A DNA stretch of 64,000 bases from contig JAIYAP010000038.1 in the NCBI GenBank assembly GCA_027488935.1, forward strand, positions 62,001 to 126,000, given 5' to 3'. Below, one piece after another: positions 48,762-58,700 of this stretch. The position numbers were made by a program, and so were the translations under genes. The notes below the pieces were generated by a model. That model was not told where the DNA came from and searched no databases. It saw nothing but the letters and a program-made list of their open reading frames with translations. This DNA comes from Saprospiraceae bacterium (GTDB taxonomy: Bacteria; Bacteroidota; Bacteroidia; Chitinophagales; Saprospiraceae). Position 1 is the stretch's first letter, and the number at the start of each line of letters is the position of its first letter.

Positions 48762-51700
48762 ATGAAATTATTACATCCCGTCGCCGTGCTCCTTTTTGCG
48801 CTTTTTTCATTTCAAATTGCGCTATCACAGACTATTTTAATCACCTTCGAAAATCCAGATGCACTGTCTGTTTGTAATTCAGACACCTTTATTATTACAG
48901 TCCGCAATCTGAGTGCCCAAGTTGCCAATAATGGAAGTTTGACCATCAACTTACCGAATGGGCTGGTGTACGAACCCAGTACGGTTTCGGGCGCTACTGA
49001 AAGCAACATCAGCAATGCGCAGACGCCTGTTTTTACGTTTCCGCCCATTGCTGTTGGCGCCCTCCAAACCATTAAAGTGCTCCTGAATGCGGATTGTAAC
49101 GCAGCCAAAGTATTGGATACCGGTCAATTGTTTATTGCCAACTTGGCTGTACAAACATCGGCGGGTAATGCGCAAGCACTCACTACTTCCATACCCGTTG
49201 AAACGGGTCTTGTTTTATTCGATTCGGTGGATCCCCAATTTAGTTCTGGGGAACGTTTTGATACGATCAACCGCGAAATATGCGTGATTAACACCCGTTC
49301 AGGGCCCATTTCTAAGTTATTTTTTGAGGACAGCCATCAGGTGGGTATAGAAATCGTGGTAGCAAATGCCCAAAATGTAAGTCAAACCCCGATTTTTTAT
49401 AAAAATACCTTCTCGGGTGCTTTTTTGGCCGGATTTGGCGACGGTGATGCTTTGCTCGAACAGGGTGAAAAGGTGTGTTTTATTGAAAAAGTGATCATCA
49501 CCGATTGCGGAACACCCGAGTATAACAATCAATCGCGTTTACGGATTGGATGGGGTTGTGATGAAAGCATGTGCCGCTATGATAGTTTGTTGGCAGGCAT
49601 TGACATTAAAGAATCTACCCGCGTTCCCAACCTGAAAATGGCCGGTATTTGGAATCCTCCAGCCGATTATTGTGCCAGTTTGGGGGCTATTGCAGGTATT
49701 AAAATCAAAAATATCGGTGCCGGCAATGCCAAAGATGTACTCCTGCGCTTAAAAGTATCGGAGCAGGAATTTGTTGGGATCGAACCCACCAGCATCCGCC
49801 TGGTATCGGCAAACGGTACCGTTACGCCTTTGCCACCTAGTGTCGTTTTACCTAAAACCATTGGCGATTGTAATAAGAGTTTCGGTAAAGATATTACCCT
49901 GGTGTTGCCCTTTGTAGCGGCCAAAGATTCAACCACGTTGCTGTTCGATTATTACAACTGCAGTGCGGAATGCAATGAAATTTTGCCCACGTTCCAGCTT
50001 GAATATTTCTACCAAAAACCTTGTCCGCCTAATGGATTCGTTTCAGATGGACTTGTTATTGCACCAGATATTGCCTATAAACTGCGCCAAAAACTTCAAT
50101 TTTCGGCCAATTCCTGCCTACAAGACAATACAACTTACCCATTTCAATATAAAATTTCGTCGAAACGCCTCACGGAAGCCAACGGTGTCCTAAAAATCGT
50201 CATGGAGCTGCCCAATGGCATGGAACTATCGGGTGATTGTCCACTGCTATTGGGTGGGGTAGCACCAACGGATACTACCTTGGTACCTGCCCCCGATCGC
50301 CCCATTTCGACCCTGACCCTGACCTATCCTTTGCCCCTTAGTGCCGAGACCGACCTATTGGTTTTTTGTTTAAAATATACCTGTGATACAACTGTTTTTT
50401 GTGTAGATGATACCACTTTTCAGGACGTAGGCGGTACGGTGATTAATTATGATCCTACCGGTTTGTGCAGTAAATCTTGTGTTACCCCATTTCCTGTGCG
50501 TACCTATTGGCTTCCCAAAGCGGACGATGCCTTGAAATGTGGGGCAAATACCTGCGAAGAAATATTTTTGAGTTTATCCCAAAATAACTGTAAGCCCGAT
50601 GATGGTGACCCAAATCCGCTGGATACCCTAATAGCACAAGATACATTTCTAGGGCATTTTGTATGGAAAATGGATGCATACCGGTTGAATTACGATCTGC
50701 CGGACCTGGATAACAACCGCATCGCTGATGGGCCGGGGCAGGCCAAAGGAATCAATGTCGCCCGGCGGCGGTATTTAAGTGGCGATACCATGCGGGTTGA
50801 ATTTCGCATTTATGTAGACAGTGGGGTAGGGATGCGTTCTTTCACCCGGTCGATCATACAAGCCATTTACAAATCGGATATCGGTGTAAATGACAATGAC
50901 AGTTTCAATATACTCTTGGCAAAGTCCGTTTTTTCAAATCAAGCTAAGTTTAGGCTGTTGTCCGACTCGGTGCGGGTGCGTTATGCGGATGGAGCGGAGT
51001 ACAAGGCACTTTATAAAGGCATTAATTTCCCTTTTGATGAAAATTATGTAGTCATCAAGCAGGTAAATACCTATCCGTCGGTTATATTGGATGAAGTGAG
51101 TTATTACGCTAACCTGAGCGCTATTCGGTTGGATACCCTGTTTAACCAGGGCTTATTGCCCAAAGCGAGCATCGGTAAAGGCGATAGTTTGTTCATTTAT
51201 GCCGATTATAAACTGGATTTTAACTTTATCCCTCCTTCTGACAATAACCCCAACCCACCTTTGGTCGGCTTTAGAACATCGGGCAATAATTTAGGTTTTG
51301 GGTTTACAGCCAACAATAACCAATTTACCATACCCGGACAGTACTCTGGTTTCAAAACCAGCTGGACCAATAGTGCTTACAGCCTCAAACCTTGCCAAAA
51401 CTCCGCCCAGGTAAAACCCTTCAATTTCCGGTTGCGCATCGCGCGGGGCAATATGTTTCCATTTGAAGTGCGGCCGCTGGCTACGATACGCGATTACAAC
51501 CAATCCAAACCACTGCAGGCCAATGTGGTCAATGCCCAGTTGAAATACCTGGCGCTCCAAGACAGTATGCTGATTTTGAGCAATGCCACCTTGCCTTTTA
51601 CCCAAAATAGTGCTGCTTTTGACCTGAATTTTGATAATGCATTTTCAAATCCAATTGACGAAGGCTTTTTCTTCAGTACGGAAGTAACGTTTGGGCCAGA

Positions 51701-54700
51701 TTGCAGCTTCGGCAAGCCAGATACCTCCTTGCAACACCTAACCATCGGTTTTAAACCGGGCATGACCACGCCAGATAGCCTGGTAGAGCAAAAGTTCAAT
51801 ACCTTGGGTTACTTTTCGAACCAGCCCAGACTACAATTAAACTCCAACGATACAATTGTATACATTACTAAAAAGGACTTTGACCTTGACTTCACAATTC
51901 GCAATTCGGTTGCATCTCCGGCACCGAATATGTGGGTTAATGTGGTATCGCCTTCCGGCAACGCGAGCAGTTTTCAGTTGTTTCAATTGCCTCAATTACA
52001 ATCCATTGCAAAGCAAAACAACATTTTTCAGTTAAATAACCTAAATGGTTTTAATGCCAATAATTACCGCCTGACGGGTATTAATACCTCCTGCGTTTCG
52101 GATTCTTTGCTGATTATTTATGGCTGGAACTGCAGCCAGGTTACCAATGTCAGCCCCGAAATATGTGGTATCGACAGTTTTTGGGTGGTTTTACGCAAAG
52201 AAAGCCCGGAAATTGAGATGGATATCCGCGCTGAGCCAGCTTCTATTCAAATTTGCGAGGAGTCTGATTATTACGAAGTCGAATTATACAACGCCAAAAC
52301 AGGGTATGCCTATGACCTTGATTTGTCGGTCAATTTACCCCCCGGTTTGGACATCGTACCCGGTTCGTGCCAAATTTCCTATCCAGCGGGCAGTCCATAT
52401 GTGCCATTAGCAAATCCCGTAAATAGCAATGGTTTGTTTCAATGGGATATCAACAGTGTGCAGGCGGCCATTGCACTCAATGGGTTGCCAGGGATCGATC
52501 AAGCCCCGAAAAATGCCCTCAAGATTCGTTTTAAAACCCTGGCAAACTGTGGTTTTGTAGCCAACGCGCAACCAATTTTTGGCGCAACCGGCTTCGATCC
52601 TTGCGGCAGCGCCACCAATACCCTGAATAAACCCGCTAGTTCACTGACCGTTAATGGGTTAAATCCAAGTTACGGTGTCATCATGGAACTGAATCCTACT
52701 GGAACACCCATGCTTTATTGTGGTGGCACACAACAATATAAAGTACGGACTACCTTACTCGGTAAACCTTCTGGCACCGATAGTATATATGTATTACTGC
52801 CAGCATCTTTACAATACGTGAGCGGTTCCTATACACCCGGTCAAAATGCTCCGATTGGTACGCCATCCACCACTCAGGAAGGGTTTCGCGTGGTAATTCC
52901 ATCCAATTTGGACAATGGCAGCGTCATCGAATTTACTTTTTCTGTACAAATCCAAACGGGTGCCGGGTGCGGCAACGACCTGATCATCGCACAATCCAGG
53001 GTCAGCACCGCAGCATTTTGTGCAACGCTGGGTACCAATTGTACCGTATATTTCGCTACAGGAACAGCCATTTTGCCCTTTCAAATTGCGCATCCTCAAT
53101 TGGACATCACAGATGCCAATATTCAAAACATCAACAACACCCTTCAGGTCAAGGTAAACGTACGCAACATCGGCACCGTGCCCGCACAAGGCGTACAAAT
53201 ACAACTCTGGTACGATCAAAATGGCGATGGACTGGTTTCAGCAAATGATCTCCTAATTACCACAGGATCTGTGAATAATACATTAAATCCAAGTGGCAAT
53301 ATTACCATAAATTTGCCTGCCTTGAGCACCTTGCCTGATTTGTGCAATTTGATCGTGGTTTTGCCTGCAGATGAAAACTGTACGTGTTCGGATCAATTAT
53401 TTCCTTTGAAAAACCTCCAGGTTGTGGCACCCAACGAGGACATTTGCAGCATTAAAGCGGTGCAAGTTGGAATTCCGGCCCAAAATGGCTTTCAATACCA
53501 ATGGTCGGTACCCAACGGTTCCGTGCAATGCGCTACCTGTGCTTCTACTGAATTTACACCACCCGCAGGGGCGCAGGCGGGATATTCTGAAACGATTAGC
53601 CTGCTAGCCACTGGCCCCAATTGCAGCGTCGAATACCAATTTACCTACACTTTTGGCTTTCCATTTACCCTCAAGCCCAACAATCAAACCTTGTGCGAAG
53701 GCAAACAACTGGTGCTTTCCGTTACACCCACCGGCGCTACCTATACCTGGGCCGGACCGGGGGTGACCAACAACAACGCTGCAACCCAGGTATTGTATCC
53801 GATCCAAACCGGCACTTATTCCGTTACCGTTACCCGGAGCAATGGTTGTACCGCCGATACCAGCATGCTCATCACCGTGCTGCCGTCCGATACCATCCAG
53901 TTACCTGCCTTGATCACTTGCCAGGGTGAACCGATTAATATTTTAGGTCAAAATACGTCTACTGCAGGGACGTACAATTTGTTGTTACAAAAGCAGAACG
54001 GTTGCGATAGTTTGATTCGCCAACAATTGATCGTGAAACCAAGTACACAGACGCAATCTACCCAACAATTCTGCAAAGGCGATACCTTGAAAGTATACAA
54101 TCAGGTTTTTGTGCAAAATGGCGGCCAAGCCTGCACCACCAACATGGGCATAAATGGTTGCGATAGCACGCATTGTGTCAATGTAGTGGCGCTTGATCCC
54201 CCGCTGATCCAGTCCCCCGACACCATTTATGGGCAAATTTTGCAAAATATCACGCTCACGGGGGCCGGTGGATTCAATCAATATGCCTGGACGCCTGCTT
54301 TGCCCGATTGTGCAAATTGCCCGGGTGGAACCGTGCGTTTCGATACCGCCGGTTATTATGAATACATCCTGGTGATATCTGACGATCAAGGTTGTGGCGA
54401 TACCGTGGTGTATCGCATTGTGGTATTTCCGCCCTGTGATGCGAAAAACGTGCGCATTCCAAACGCATTTACACCAAACGGAGATGGCACAAATGACACT
54501 TTTAAGGTCGTAGATCGGGAAGGTGCCGAAGTCGTAGGAGGAATCCAAATTTATGACCGCTGGGGTGAAAAAGTGTACGAAAGCACTACACAGTTATATT
54601 GGGACGGCACCATTGATGGGAAACCAGCGCCAAATGATGTATATGTTTACATTATTCAAATAATTTGTGGCGATTCACCTGAAAAATTAGTTGGGGATGT

Positions 54701-54716
54701 TACTTTGTTAAGATAG
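48762..54716 (+). CDS. 1984-residue T9SS type B secreted protein
   Basis: A signal peptide (LLHPVAVLLFALFSFQIALSQ) is followed by about 1890 residues of beta-sandwich modules. The first part has DUF11-like repeats about asymmetric conserved strands (NLSAQVANNGSLTINLPNGLVYEPS, KNIGAGNAKDVLLRLKVSE). Further DUF11-like modules occur near 1160-1600 (VSLNLPPGLDIVPGSCQISY-like and VNVRNIGTVPAQGVQIQLWYD). Ig/PKD-like modules come near 1600-1880 (LCEGKQLVLSVTPTGATYTW). The last 90 residues are a type B sorting domain (RIPNAFTPNGDGTNDTF, IYDRWGEKVYES, WDGTIDGKPAPNDVYVYII). Cysteines are frequent. It is probably a surface filament or adhesin delivered by T9SS; the ligand is unknown. Confidence 0.87.
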   Translation: MKLLHPVAVLLFALFSFQIALSQTILITFENPDALSVCNSDTFIITVRNLSAQVANNGSLTINLPNGLVYEPSTVSGATESNISNAQTPVFTFPPIAVGALQTIKVLLNADCNAAKVLDTGQLFIANLAVQTSAGNAQALTTSIPVETGLVLFDSVDPQFSSGERFDTINREICVINTRSGPISKLFFEDSHQVGIEIVVANAQNVSQTPIFYKNTFSGAFLAGFGDGDALLEQGEKVCFIEKVIITDCGTPEYNNQSRLRIGWGCDESMCRYDSLLAGIDIKESTRVPNLKMAGIWNPPADYCASLGAIAGIKIKNIGAGNAKDVLLRLKVSEQEFVGIEPTSIRLVSANGTVTPLPPSVVLPKTIGDCNKSFGKDITLVLPFVAAKDSTTLLFDYYNCSAECNEILPTFQLEYFYQKPCPPNGFVSDGLVIAPDIAYKLRQKLQFSANSCLQDNTTYPFQYKISSKRLTEANGVLKIVMELPNGMELSGDCPLLLGGVAPTDTTLVPAPDRPISTLTLTYPLPLSAETDLLVFCLKYTCDTTVFCVDDTTFQDVGGTVINYDPTGLCSKSCVTPFPVRTYWLPKADDALKCGANTCEEIFLSLSQNNCKPDDGDPNPLDTLIAQDTFLGHFVWKMDAYRLNYDLPDLDNNRIADGPGQAKGINVARRRYLSGDTMRVEFRIYVDSGVGMRSFTRSIIQAIYKSDIGVNDNDSFNILLAKSVFSNQAKFRLLSDSVRVRYADGAEYKALYKGINFPFDENYVVIKQVNTYPSVILDEVSYYANLSAIRLDTLFNQGLLPKASIGKGDSLFIYADYKLDFNFIPPSDNNPNPPLVGFRTSGNNLGFGFTANNNQFTIPGQYSGFKTSWTNSAYSLKPCQNSAQVKPFNFRLRIARGNMFPFEVRPLATIRDYNQSKPLQANVVNAQLKYLALQDSMLILSNATLPFTQNSAAFDLNFDNAFSNPIDEGFFFSTEVTFGPDCSFGKPDTSLQHLTIGFKPGMTTPDSLVEQKFNTLGYFSNQPRLQLNSNDTIVYITKKDFDLDFTIRNSVASPAPNMWVNVVSPSGNASSFQLFQLPQLQSIAKQNNIFQLNNLNGFNANNYRLTGINTSCVSDSLLIIYGWNCSQVTNVSPEICGIDSFWVVLRKESPEIEMDIRAEPASIQICEESDYYEVELYNAKTGYAYDLDLSVNLPPGLDIVPGSCQISYPAGSPYVPLANPVNSNGLFQWDINSVQAAIALNGLPGIDQAPKNALKIRFKTLANCGFVANAQPIFGATGFDPCGSATNTLNKPASSLTVNGLNPSYGVIMELNPTGTPMLYCGGTQQYKVRTTLLGKPSGTDSIYVLLPASLQYVSGSYTPGQNAPIGTPSTTQEGFRVVIPSNLDNGSVIEFTFSVQIQTGAGCGNDLIIAQSRVSTAAFCATLGTNCTVYFATGTAILPFQIAHPQLDITDANIQNINNTLQVKVNVRNIGTVPAQGVQIQLWYDQNGDGLVSANDLLITTGSVNNTLNPSGNITINLPALSTLPDLCNLIVVLPADENCTCSDQLFPLKNLQVVAPNEDICSIKAVQVGIPAQNGFQYQWSVPNGSVQCATCASTEFTPPAGAQAGYSETISLLATGPNCSVEYQFTYTFGFPFTLKPNNQTLCEGKQLVLSVTPTGATYTWAGPGVTNNNAATQVLYPIQTGTYSVTVTRSNGCTADTSMLITVLPSDTIQLPALITCQGEPINILGQNTSTAGTYNLLLQKQNGCDSLIRQQLIVKPSTQTQSTQQFCKGDTLKVYNQVFVQNGGQACTTNMGINGCDSTHCVNVVALDPPLIQSPDTIYGQILQNITLTGAGGFNQYAWTPALPDCANCPGGTVRFDTAGYYEYILVISDDQGCGDTVVYRIVVFPPCDAKNVRIPNAFTPNGDGTNDTFKVVDREGAEVVGGIQIYDRWGEKVYESTTQLYWDGTIDGKPAPNDVYVYIIQIICGDSPEKLVGDVTLLR

Positions 54717-54842
54717 GTTTGCAGTAATTTTACAAAATGTTGTAAAAACAGTTGTGGTGCATACGGAAAACAGCATTTGGGCGTTCTGTGGGCATCATAA
54801 CACTGCAAATTTCTTTTCAAACACTTTAGTCTCTTTCAGTTT

Positions 54843-55766
54843 ATGCAGGATAATCAAAGTTCCCGGATCTACGGTATCATCGTAACCATTTTGTTGGCCC
54901 TGGCAGCAGGGTTTGGTTTCTTTTTTTGGCAAAAGTCAAAAGTTTACCTCGCGCAAAATGAACAAGGTGAAAAGGACAGGGTTACACTTACACAGGAAAA
55001 AGCATCCATTGAAGCATCGCTTGACAGTTTGAGCAACGCCTATGCCTCTTTGCGGACCGAAAACGAAAACCTACAAGGAAAAGTTACCAGTTCAGCTGAA
55101 ATTGTTGCCCAAAAGGAAATCGTAATCAATCAAATCAAGTCGGCGAGTACCAAGGATTTGGCCAGTTTACGAGATCAGGTTGACAGACTGAAAAAAACTA
55201 AAATTGAACTGGAAACCATTATTGCTACCCTGCAAAGTGAAAACGCCCAGTTAAAAGATGAAAATCTGCGTTTGACAGATGAAAATAGCAACCTAAAAGG
55301 CCAAAATACCACCTTGAACGACCAAATGCAGGGCTTAGCCAAACAACTGGAAGAGCAAATTCGCAAAACGCAATCGGCAACTTTCAAAGCCACTTCTTTC
55401 CGGGTGGAAATGGAACGCCGCAACGACAAACTGACCACCCGTGCGCGTAAGGTGCGGGAGATATTCGTTAGTTTTGATTTGGCGGACGTGCCGGAACCGT
55501 TTCACGGGCCTCAAAAACTATATTTGGCCGTTACCAACGATAAAGGATCGCCTGTGGTAAGCACCAATCCAACCAAAGCAACCATTTCTTCCCCAACAGG
55601 TCCCGTTGAAATTCAGGCACAAATGGTAAAACAAGTCGTACTGGAAGGTACACAACGCCAATCTTTCAATTACAAATTGGATGAACGACTCAAGGCCGGC
55701 AATTATGTTGTCGCCATTTATTGTGACAAAGGTTTGTTAGGAGCATCTACTTTTCGGCTCCAGTAA
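54843..55766 (+). CDS. Membrane-anchored coiled-coil protein
   Basis: The protein has 307 residues. One TM helix (IYGIIVTILLALAAGFGFFFW, about 9-29) is followed by a coiled coil of about 150 residues (TLTQEKASIEASLDSLSNAYASLRTENENL to GLAKQLEEQIRK). A C-terminal beta domain of about 110 residues begins KATSFRVEMERRNDKLTTRARKVREIFVSFDLADVPEPF. Homologues are often loosely named chromosome partitioning proteins (from memory), without ParA motifs. It lies 12 bases upstream of a TamB homologue, so the pair is probably co-transcribed; a shared envelope role is inference. Confidence 0.75.
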   Translation: MQDNQSSRIYGIIVTILLALAAGFGFFFWQKSKVYLAQNEQGEKDRVTLTQEKASIEASLDSLSNAYASLRTENENLQGKVTSSAEIVAQKEIVINQIKSASTKDLASLRDQVDRLKKTKIELETIIATLQSENAQLKDENLRLTDENSNLKGQNTTLNDQMQGLAKQLEEQIRKTQSATFKATSFRVEMERRNDKLTTRARKVREIFVSFDLADVPEPFHGPQKLYLAVTNDKGSPVVSTNPTKATISSPTGPVEIQAQMVKQVVLEGTQRQSFNYKLDERLKAGNYVVAIYCDKGLLGASTFRLQ

Positions 55767-55778
55767 TTAAAAATTAAT

Positions 55779-58700
55779 ATGACGCAATCGCCCAGCGATC
55801 CCAAATTGCCCGTGAAACCAAGCAACGTTGTTTGGACGCGCATGCGCCGCATTTGGCGTAGGATTGAAAATGGCGTTTTTGCACTGGTTTCCCTGTTGGT
55901 GATCCTGTACTTTGTACTGCAAACTTCCTATGTACAAAACTGGATTATCCAAAAGATAACCGGGTATTTGTCTGCCGAATTAAAAACGGAAGTCAGAATC
56001 AATCATGTAAATATTGAATTTTTTGACAACTTAGTGTTGGAAGGGTTCTATATTCAGGATTTGCAGGGCGATACCTTGGTTTATGCGGGCAAATTTACGG
56101 CTGGACTGAATTCCAATATCTTTTCACTTTTTTGGAACAAACTGGAATTTAATGAGATTAGCCTGCAGGATGCGAAGGTGCATATCATGCGGCCAATCGG
56201 GGCTGCCGATAACAATGCCCAGTTTTTGATGGATTATTTTACGGGCCCTCCTTCCAATGACCCGGATAAAAAACCAGCGCCCTTTATCATTAAAATACAA
56301 AATCTACTCTTGAAAGAGGTTGAGTTTTTAAGTGATGACCAACAACGGGGACAACGGATGCTGTTCAAGGTGCCTTATGGCAATGTCAAAGTAAACAAAC
56401 TGGATTTGGCCGAAAAACTGGCCGATATTCGGTCGGCAGACCTGCGTGGTTTTTTGTTCGATTTTAAAGATTATCCTGCCCCGCCAAGTACAGCAACAGA
56501 AGCGAACGCCCAAACTGTTAGTCTGCCAGATACAACGCAAAACGTTGATAATAAAGTATTTAAATTCCTGGTGCATCAGTTTTCACTCGAAACTGGGCGC
56601 TTTGTAATGGATAAATACCGCAACACACCCGAAGTGCCAGTAATGGCAGGTGTGATGGATTATGATCACCTTTTTGTTGATAAAATCACCATTAAGGGTG
56701 AAAAAATTGAATTTGATGAAAATTTAGCCTTCACCGGTGTACTCAAAGAACTGGCCGCCAAAGAACGCAGCGGATTCGAAATCGTACACAGCGAAGCGGG
56801 TAGGGTAGTGGTGAATGATACTTTAACCGCCCTATATCAAACCAAAATTCAAACAGCCGGGGGGAGTGACCTGGGCGACTCGATCCTATTGCACTATAAT
56901 TCGTACTATAACTATTTGAATTTCAATAGTAAAGTGCGCTTGGATATCCATTTGGCAGCGGGCTCCAAACTGCGGTTAGGAGATGTCATGTACTTTAATG
57001 AAGCAACCGCCACCCAATCTTTTTTTGTACAAAACAAAGAAACCATAGCCGATGTAACTGGCTTGGTGGAAGGTAAGGTGAAACGCCTAAATGGCCGAAA
57101 CCTGGATATTCGAATAGGTCAAAATACCCTCATCAAAGCTGATTTTGACGGAAATGACATGGATGAAGGCGCCGATTTGCTGCAAATCCACGTGAAATTC
57201 AAAAAACTAATCTCCGACATCGCTTCGGTAAAACAATTGATTCCGGGCTTCAATCCACCTGGCGCTATTTACCGTTTAGGACATATTGGGTACGAAGGAG
57301 ACTATGATATATTTTTCGGATACGACCACATCCTAAACGGGTACCTGATTACAGATATTGGTTCGGGTAAGTTTGACATGAAGTTGAACCTGGCCGATGG
57401 TATGCAAAAAGCACAATATTCCGGCCGTTTGAACATGAATCAGTTCGATTTGGCTTCCTGGACGGGCAATAAAGATTTTGGTAAAACAACTTTCCACGTT
57501 TCTATTGAAGAAGGATCTCGGGGCTTGAGTATGGAAACGATGAACTTGAAAGTAAAAGGAGCGGTGGATACATTTTTTTACAAAGGGTATAATTATCGGA
57601 ATGTAGAAATGAAAGGGGCCATTCAAAACAGGGTATTTGATGGAAAACTTGGAATTAACGACCCCAATGTTGATTTTGATTTTGATGGCGCGATTAATTT
57701 TAAAGACACCATTCCGCAACTGGCCTTTAGTGCCGATGTGCGTCGACTCGATTTAGGAGCCTTGAACCTGTTGAATCAGGACTGGATTTTATCAGGAAAA
57801 ATTTCAGAAATTAACCTGAATGCAAAGAATATCAACGATTTAAATGGTACCGTCCTGCTGCGCAATGTGCTGATTTTGCAGGATCACGAAATTTCACATC
57901 GAATAGATTCCGTGCGGCTGTCATCCTATACCGGGTTCAACGGAATGAATCAGTTCAAAATGAACTCTAATATTGCAGACGGATATTTGAGCGGACGATT
58001 CAAAATTACCACGGTCGCGAACAACCTCCTGAAATTATTTGGAAAGTACCACCCCGAATTTGCGCAAAGACTGCATTTGCCAAGTTCCGATTCCATTGCG
58101 CTGACCGATCAGTATGAAATGGAACTGCGTATTAAAGATACCAAAACACTGACGGGACTGCTTTCAGAAGATTTGGCCCCTTTAAAGAATGTTACCCTAA
58201 AAGCCTCCGTTGATGCACCGGCAGGCAAAACAAACCTGGCCCTTTGGGTGCCCGTTTTACAATATCAATCTTTTCAGGCCACCGAAATTGGGCTAAATTG
58301 GGACGGCAACAAGGAAAATGGCGACTATTATTTTAGTGTACCGAACACCACTTTTTCAGAAAATGGCAAACTGCCTCCAATTGAATTAAAAGGTTTTTTA
58401 AAACGCAATGCCTTGGGGATTAAATTGTTAGCGCGCGACACCGCAAAACAATCCTATTTCATTAAAGGGGTGAACCTCGATGGGGTATTGTCGGTGGTAG
58501 ATTCGTTGTGGCAAATGCGCTTTAATAGTTCTGAATTGGCCATGTTTAACGAAGACTGGGTCATCAGCGACGATAACTATTTGCGGTTTGGAGAAGGTTT
58601 TTTTGCGGCGAAAGAATTCGAATTTTTTAGCGCCAACAAACGGATTTTGCTCGATAGCCTGAATAATGGCCGGGGTATTTCGTTGTCCATGACCAATTTT

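Noticed and set aside
54731-54755. TTTTACA/TGTAAAA hairpin after the 1984-residue gene
   Set aside because: The stem is only 7 AT-rich base pairs and no T tract follows, so it is not supported as a terminator.
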